NCBI GenBank assembly: GCA_902729315.2
Contig: LR746266.1
Coordinates: forward strand, 4,102,759 to 4,166,758
Length of the DNA stretch: 64,000 bases
DNA from: Spirodela intermedia
Lineage: Eukaryota > Streptophyta > Magnoliopsida > Alismatales > Araceae
Direction of reading: 5' to 3'
Positions within the stretch are counted from its first letter, which is position 1, and each line of letters begins with the position of its first letter. The notes beneath the pieces are model-generated. The model ran no database searches. It was given only the letters and a program-made list of their open reading frames with translations, and had not been told where the DNA came from. Position numbers and translations under genes: made by a program. Below, piece by piece: positions 58,080 through 64,000 of the stretch.

Positions 58080-59200
58080 TGGCGCGTGGCGAAGACGGCG
58101 ACCGGATCTCGACGTCACAGAATCAACAGCGGGCTATGGAAGGCGCTTCTTCGTCTCTAGGTTAATGCTCCCCACCTTTAATCCCCATGGAAGACATGAG
58201 AGAGAGAGAGATGGGAGGAAGTTCAGCGCACTACTCGTAACGGCTAGTTTCTCCCAACTCCACTGCCTGCTAATTTTGAATCCTGTAAATTCGCTCCTGA
58301 CCGTCGGATCGTGGACGGGATCTCAAAAGTTGGGCCCCCACGATCCGATAACCTGTTTGTATCCGAAACCTTTTGAGTTCGGCTCCAGCGCACGAGCGAT
58401 GACGTGGAATTTCCGACGTGGCAAGACGGCGGTGGAAACTCTTCTGTGGTGGTCCCTCTCCTCGGGGTCTAGAATATACGACTCGATCCGTGGACCCCGC
58501 TGTCAACTAACTGAGCGACGGTGATGCCTTCACCAAGGGCCGTGATCTGAAGGTCTTACGTTGTTCCGGGGAACAACTTAACTGTGTGGGCCCGGACCCT
58601 TTCTACGTTCCTCTTCCTCGCGATCTCGCACCGCTGGTGCCGTGGTCCGTCGCTTTCTGAGTGGGAAGAAGGAAGAGCTTGGAATCCTCCTCCGCAGTAG
58701 GGAGGAGGCCATTCTTCCTCTTCTTCGTTGGATTTGTACCTCACGGTGGGAGGGAGTTATCGCTTTCTGTATTTTGTATTGGGGAATGCTCTAGTCTAGT
58801 CGGGAAAGCGAATTCTGCATGGATTCGTCTCCATTTATTTTGGAAGGCTTTCCAAAGCGGCGCATGAGGAGGTAGATCGTGATCCCAAGTCAAGGATGGC
58901 TTCCCCAGGAAGGCTTTTGCCAAGAGGTGCTTTAGTTGATGAAAACCGGTGCACGGGATACGGCAGGAAGGGCAGTCACTTCTTCAGCGGGGAGCAGACC
59001 TCCCCACACGGGAGGACGATCGACTTGTCTGGGACTCTACTCCATACCCTGCGCTGTATAATTCGTGCAGCCGTATAAGATTCCTGGATCCCTGACTTAT
59101 TAAAACTCTTTCTCTGAGAGATATTTCCGTTTGAAGGAAATAGCTTGATTCTTCTGATTTCGTCGGGTTCGCGGAAGATGGATCGCGGTTAAGGCTCCGG
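58080..59200. promoter_or_regulatory. Divergent promoter region between TPX2-like and DGK genes
   Basis: The TPX2-like gene reads left from 58079 and the kinase gene reads right. The GC-rich stretch to about 59200 probably contains both promoters and the first, non-coding exon of the kinase. A GA run lies at 58199-58212. Short GC-rich open frames on both strands show no domains. Confidence 0.45.
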
Positions 59201-61888
59201 TGGTAGTGAGATTTCTGGGTTTCTTCTTTCCATGATTTTTTCTTCTTCTGTTAGTCATGTGAATTGTATTGATAAGTTGTTCGTATCTTCCTTGGTCAAT
59301 GATTTAGTGATCAAGTTTTACGAGCAAACGACCTTTTTTTGGCTATTCCTTCTGTAGTTTGAGGGCCGAATCAGCATGTAGGAGTATACTGGTGAGATCC
59401 GTTGAGAGTTTCACTGATTTTATTATGTTTAGGACAAACTTTGTAATAAAGAACAATTGGTGGTTGTAACTATTCTCGTTCTCAGAGTTTATTGGCATCG
59501 TCATTTTTGTGTACCATTGATTTTCATTCTTATTATTAATTTTTCGGTTTTTATCATTTTTTTCTTATTATTCCAGTGTTGAGATCAACTACATGGAATG
59601 ATCCTGATGCTCATGCCTGTGACAATGATTATTCCAGCATCAGGTGTTGAAATGAGTTCGGATATTTAAAATTAAACTACTTCATTGAATAAAGCCAATA
59701 GAAATGCGATATCTTGTTAATTTTCTAAGGTAGGCAAGTATTTTGTATCCGTCAACTTCTTTCTTCATCTCATTAGGTTTTATTTCGTGTTTTTCATTAT
59801 TTTTTATTTTAGATTGGATAAACGTCAGCACTATACAAAAGTTTTTTTTATGATAGTGTAGTCTTTTCTGCTCGTCGAGAATTTTGATGGTTGTCTTGTC
59901 ACAATACTAGTATGTATAAATATGATCTATTAGAACTTGTGAGGAAGCACTTGGTGGCAAGTTTATTGTAGAACATTGTCGGATTATGAGGATTATTTGG
60001 GATTGCTTCAATATTTTGTTCAATGGCTACAATATTATCCATTGTGATGGTCCACTATAATCAGATTGAGTCATAATTTTACAAGGATGAAACCTTAGAA
60101 CCAAAATGTAGACTTTGAATTGCATCTTTTTTCTCATAAATAAGTGCTTGGGATTGACAAAAGTTGACTTAATGGGGAACATGGCTGAGCAGGTAAAAAG
60201 AATAAATTAATCGTAAAAAGTGTATTTCTTCCTAAAAAATAAATTAGGGCTGTATAAAAAGGGAAATCGTGTTTGTAAGAGTTATTTAGTGATCAGATAT
60301 GAAAGCAAGGCCCAAAATTCTGTGGCTGACATGGAGTTGAATTCATTAATGCTAATTCAAGTAGATGTTAGAAACCAGGATGACATAAAATTGTCATCCA
60401 ATTTATTGTTGGGTACTTGAAAACTTCACACAGTTGTATCGATCATAGAGAAATTACTTAAAGAGTTAGATGTGGAAAGTTTTGTTCAAGAATGAGGACT
60501 TGTATCTTATGTGTTTCAATTAAAAAATCTACCGTAGAATACCACCTCATTGTTCTGAATGTGTTGCCTAAATTTAGAGTTGTATTTAATTCTGAAAAAT
60601 GAGAGGGTACTGTTCCATGATTTATTCTACAATGATAAAAAGAATCACCGGGTACGCTTGACTGAAATTTATATTATTTTTGATTTAACCATAATGTTTT
60701 AAGACGATACCAGCATCTTTAAGAAAAGATCTTTATGCTTTCGGGAGGTTTGAGATCAGTAGCTTGAATGTTTTATACAAAGCAGAGCATGTCAACAAAT
60801 TGTCCATCTTCAAGGTTAACAGACATTTTGAGCGATATAGCAGTTTGGGAGGGGTTGCAGCAGGGCGATAAGTTGTTTCATCATCCCCACAGCCGTTGTG
60901 GGGGTTTCTACATGCAGGTAGGGAATTGCAATGCCCCAGAGAAGGGGGATGGGTGTTGTTAGGTCGGCCAAGTTTTTTATTCCATGCATATTTTCTAATT
61001 AATTATTAGAAGAAGTCTTAGACTCGCTGGGCCTATGGTTTTCTAATTAAATATTAATTCAACATTCATCTGCAAAAAAATTAGATTATATTCTACAATT
61101 CTTTCTCATGCACAATGGTTCAATTAGTGATATTTATAATTAATTTTATGATAAACTCCTAAAACTTAGGAATATTAAAGAAAGACTCCTGATATTTATT
61201 ATACAATAAATAATAATGCTAAAACGTTAATTTAAAAATATTTCTTCTTGATGTATAGAGCTTTGCTGAAACTGCTTGCCTCTATTTTCCAATCCAAAGT
61301 TTTTTTATGTCAAATGGTTGGTAAACAATGGTTCCATGTAGTGTATTACTTCAATAATGTTTATTGTAGGTACACTCTATTGTCAATCCACTCTGGATCA
61401 CTTATGTACCGCGACTTTCGCTTCTGGATGAAGAGGATGTTTTTCTTCATAAACTGTGATGCAAACACACACAATGAGAAATTTTAAATATGTTTGTTTA
61501 ATGTGATAAAAAAATGGGATTAACATCGGGCACAACAAAATTGATGTTTGATGATAACATCGTGCTACAAGGTCATATGCTTATTCCAGTTTTTTCCAAC
61601 TACTCAGTTGTGATCGGTTTGCAATTTCATATCTCTGAGGCCTAAAACTGGACTCAGGGTCTCTATTCTCGAGACATGGGTGGGACATGGTGTCATTTTG
61701 AATTAGATAATTCTGATGAGAAAGTTATTGTCTTGTGTTAAAAATGTTTTAAATAGTAAACTACACTGATGAAGGAAATAAGACAAGGTTGATTATCTCT
61801 TCTTTCAGGTATCAATTATGATATTTTGAACGAGCACCAAAACCTTAAGGCAATGCTTGTTTATCGCAGAGGTACATGAGTCTTGCAG
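59201..61888 (+). other. Probable 5' UTR intron of the diacylglycerol kinase gene
   Basis: This AT-rich stretch of 2.7 kb has no recognisable coding sequence. It ends with the acceptor-like tcttgcag at 61888, 15 bases before the ATG at 61904. I could not fix the donor, so the left border is a guess from the change in base composition. A long intron in the leader is inferred. Confidence 0.4.
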
Positions 61889-61903
61889 GAGTCTTTTTGA
61901 AGA

Positions 61904-64000
61904 ATGGATGGACATAACGAGCATTATAAGAGGTTTCTCCTAAGGTGGACAAGCACCCGATCTGTCATGGTTGAATCTTGGCTTTTTCTCTTTGCGAGTA
62001 TTGTAGCAATATTTCTTGGATCCTTGACAATTATATACACCATCTATCAATGGAGACGGAACATGAGTTTGAGCTGGATGAAAGCTATAGCCAGATCAAA
62101 GAGAAACAGAAAGTTGTTGCATAGGGTTCCTGTCGCTGCTCATACTTGGATCACAGAAACAGGTTCTCGTGGAAAAGGTTTAACCTGTTGTGTATGTTTG
62201 AAGTCCGTTTCACTTCCTCAGCCTCTTGGGCAGGCGGTTTCCTCAGATTACTTTATTCACCGTTGCGATATTTGTGGTTCAGTTGCGCATGCAAGCTGCT
62301 CTTCCAGTGCACATGAAGACTGCAAGTGTGTATCAATGGAGGGTTTAAAATGTGTTATTCATCAGTGGGCTGTTCCTTGGACAGAAATAACAGATAATCC
62401 TGACAATACACCTACCTGTAGTCATTGTGAAGAGCCTTGTGGAGGATCTTTCCTTGATGGTTCTCCAATTTGGTGTTGTATGTGGTGCCAACGACTAGTT
62501 CACGTTGATTGTCATGCCAATATGGTTAATGAGGCTGGTGATATTTGTGATTTGGGGCCATTTAAGAGACTGATTTTGTCTCCAATATTTGTTAGGGATT
62601 TGAGCAAACCAGGAACAGGTGGTTTTCTTAGTTCAATCACTCATGGAGCAAATGAACTGGCATCTAACGTGCGAGGGCGCATTAGAAGTCGAAGTAAAAA
62701 GTTTGGTCGAAGGAAGGAGACATGTGGTGACTCGGCAAGTAGCTCTGGCACTATTGATTCATCCACAGAAAGCACAGCAGACACTCATCCTGCCAGCAAG
62801 AGCTCTCATTGTAATGCTGAAAGTTCTAACGGTGTGGTGAATCCTGGGAATCTGCCTCCAAGTGGTGAAAGCGACGATAAGAGTGAAATAAAACCAAATC
62901 AAAAGAGAAGCTCATCTCTTACGCAAAGGGACAATATCCACATACTTAAAGCCAGACAAAAATACGAGTTTATAGATTTGCCCTCTGATGCGAGGCCCTT
63001 GCTTGTGTTTATCAACAAAAAAAGTGGGGGTCAACAGGGAGATGCTCTCAGGCGCCGCTTCAATGTCCTTCTAAATCCTGTACAGGTTAGTCTCTGTGAA
63101 ATTACTTAGCCTACACTTCAACATTGCGAAACATAGCAGGCTGGTTGACCACAGGGCTCCTCAACAGAGAGATTGATTGTCATTATATGTTTCTGAGAGA
63201 GGGAGAGGACTCAGACCTTTTGTAATGAAGACAAACAACGTTCCACAGGTGTGACCTGTATTATCTTGGTGTTGACTTCAGAGATGTTGTTGAGAACACC
63301 TTGAGCATGCATCTTCCTTTATTTTTCATGTCTAATATGTGGCATTATCCACTTCCAAGATCATGTTTTCTCCTGATGGTATCCAAATTTCTATGAGAAG
63401 TTTGAGTTAAGAGGCGATGATGGAGTTTTTGGGTAAATTCTTGAGGCAGAACCGTATGCTTGTCCCTTCTCATTATGTTTCCTTACCTTGTGAATAACCT
63501 CTCATTGAAGCTCCTTGACATTGGGTCTGGTGTTTCATCAACATTTTTTAATACATGCATTTGGGGTACCCAAAGTTTCCATACTGAAATAGCACTGTTT
63601 ATTTTTATTTTTTTGCCAGAAAAATATCAGCCTGACAAGGTAATTCGAAGATATTGCTTGCATTCATAATCCTGTTTAGCATGAGATTGTCATTAGGATC
63701 TGGACATCATTAATATCTACTTTGACTCCTTGGGCACTGCTTAGCTGTTCATTTTCTTCTTTAATTTCTCAGTGGTTGATCCACTTATACCATACATTAC
63801 ATTCAGGTCTTTGAGTTGAGCTCAGATCATGGACCAGAGTTCGGATTATTTTTGTTCCGAAGAGTACCACACTTCAGGATCCTTGTCTGTGGCGGTGACG
63901 GCACGGTGGGTTGGGTTCTTGATACCGTTGAGAAACAGAAGTTTGAGTCTCCGCCCCCCGTCGCGATACTCCCAGCAGGAACTGGAAATGATCTTGCCAG
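61904..64000 (+). CDS. Diacylglycerol kinase, plant cluster I (DGK1/DGK2-like), truncated at the window edge
   Basis: The enzyme phosphorylates diacylglycerol to phosphatidic acid at membranes. Exon 1 is 61904-63085 (394 codons), intron 63086-63806, and exon 2 starts at 63807 and runs off the window. An N-terminal hydrophobic segment (about residues 25-48, [20 protein letters not shown]) anchors the protein. Two C1-type zinc domains follow ([19 protein letters not shown] ... [12 protein letters not shown] at about 84-145, and HQWAVPW ... CSHCEEPC ... [13 protein letters not shown] at about 151-215). A Ser-rich basic linker comes next, then the start of the catalytic domain ([16 protein letters not shown]). 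Exon 2 carries the nucleotide-binding [10 protein letters not shown] and [13 protein letters not shown]. This layout is that of Arabidopsis DGK1 and DGK2. Most of the catalytic and accessory domains lie outside. The 721-base intron shows nothing notable. Confidence 0.95.

Overview
The window is nuclear DNA of a flowering plant. It carries spliced genes of plant families (a mitochondrial PPR protein, a 13-exon GH1 beta-glucosidase, an atypical bHLH, a membrane-anchored diacylglycerol kinase), telo-box and site II promoter motifs, many CT/GA microsatellites and LTR-retrotransposon debris. Coding exons such as those of the F-box, bHLH and beta-glucosidase genes are GC-rich while introns and spacers are AT-rich. 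That would suit a non-grass monocot or an early-diverging angiosperm, but I cannot name the species.

Layout. 1-123 is the tail of an unidentified gene. 1298-4498 (-) is a PPR gene. 6201-9275 (-) is a six-exon gene for a 286-residue protein I do not recognise. 10208-10468 (-) is an atypical bHLH with two perfect G-boxes upstream. 14584-15345 (+) is an F-box gene like Arabidopsis At5g39250, probably with a long 5' UTR intron. 16330-19403 (+) is a beta-glucosidase (BGLU40-like, copy A). A decayed copy of the SCC2 promoter and exon 1 follows (about 19555-21590), split by a solo LTR. About 21590-29334 is AT-rich Ty1/copia wreckage. It abuts an F-box pseudogene that lacks the F-box domain (29335-29793). 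Beta-glucosidase copy B follows (30614-34064), with a second solo LTR in intron 2. The intact cohesin loader gene SCC2 (34787-51411), ribosomal protein eS19 (52213-54051), a TPX2-family gene (55095-58079, -) and a diacylglycerol kinase (61904 to the right edge, +, truncated) complete the window.

The main structural story is a tandem segmental duplication running from codon 101 of the F-box gene to exon 1 of SCC2. It left one intact F-box gene and one intact SCC2 gene on the outside, two intact beta-glucosidases, and two broken gene fragments at the junction, where transposons accumulated. Parts of the two beta-glucosidases, introns included, are nearly identical while the fragments are heavily decayed by C-to-T/G-to-A changes. 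This points to gene conversion in the functional genes and methylation-driven decay at the junction.

The genes do not form a pathway. SCC2 (cohesin loading) and the TPX2-like protein (spindle and microtubules) are both cell-division genes, and SCC2, eS19 and the TPX2-like gene match a neighbourhood I recall on Arabidopsis chromosome 5. The PPR and BGLU40 genes recall one on chromosome 1. I found no wholly novel system. The most unusual items are the duplication with its junction, the conversion mosaic and the unidentified 286-residue protein.
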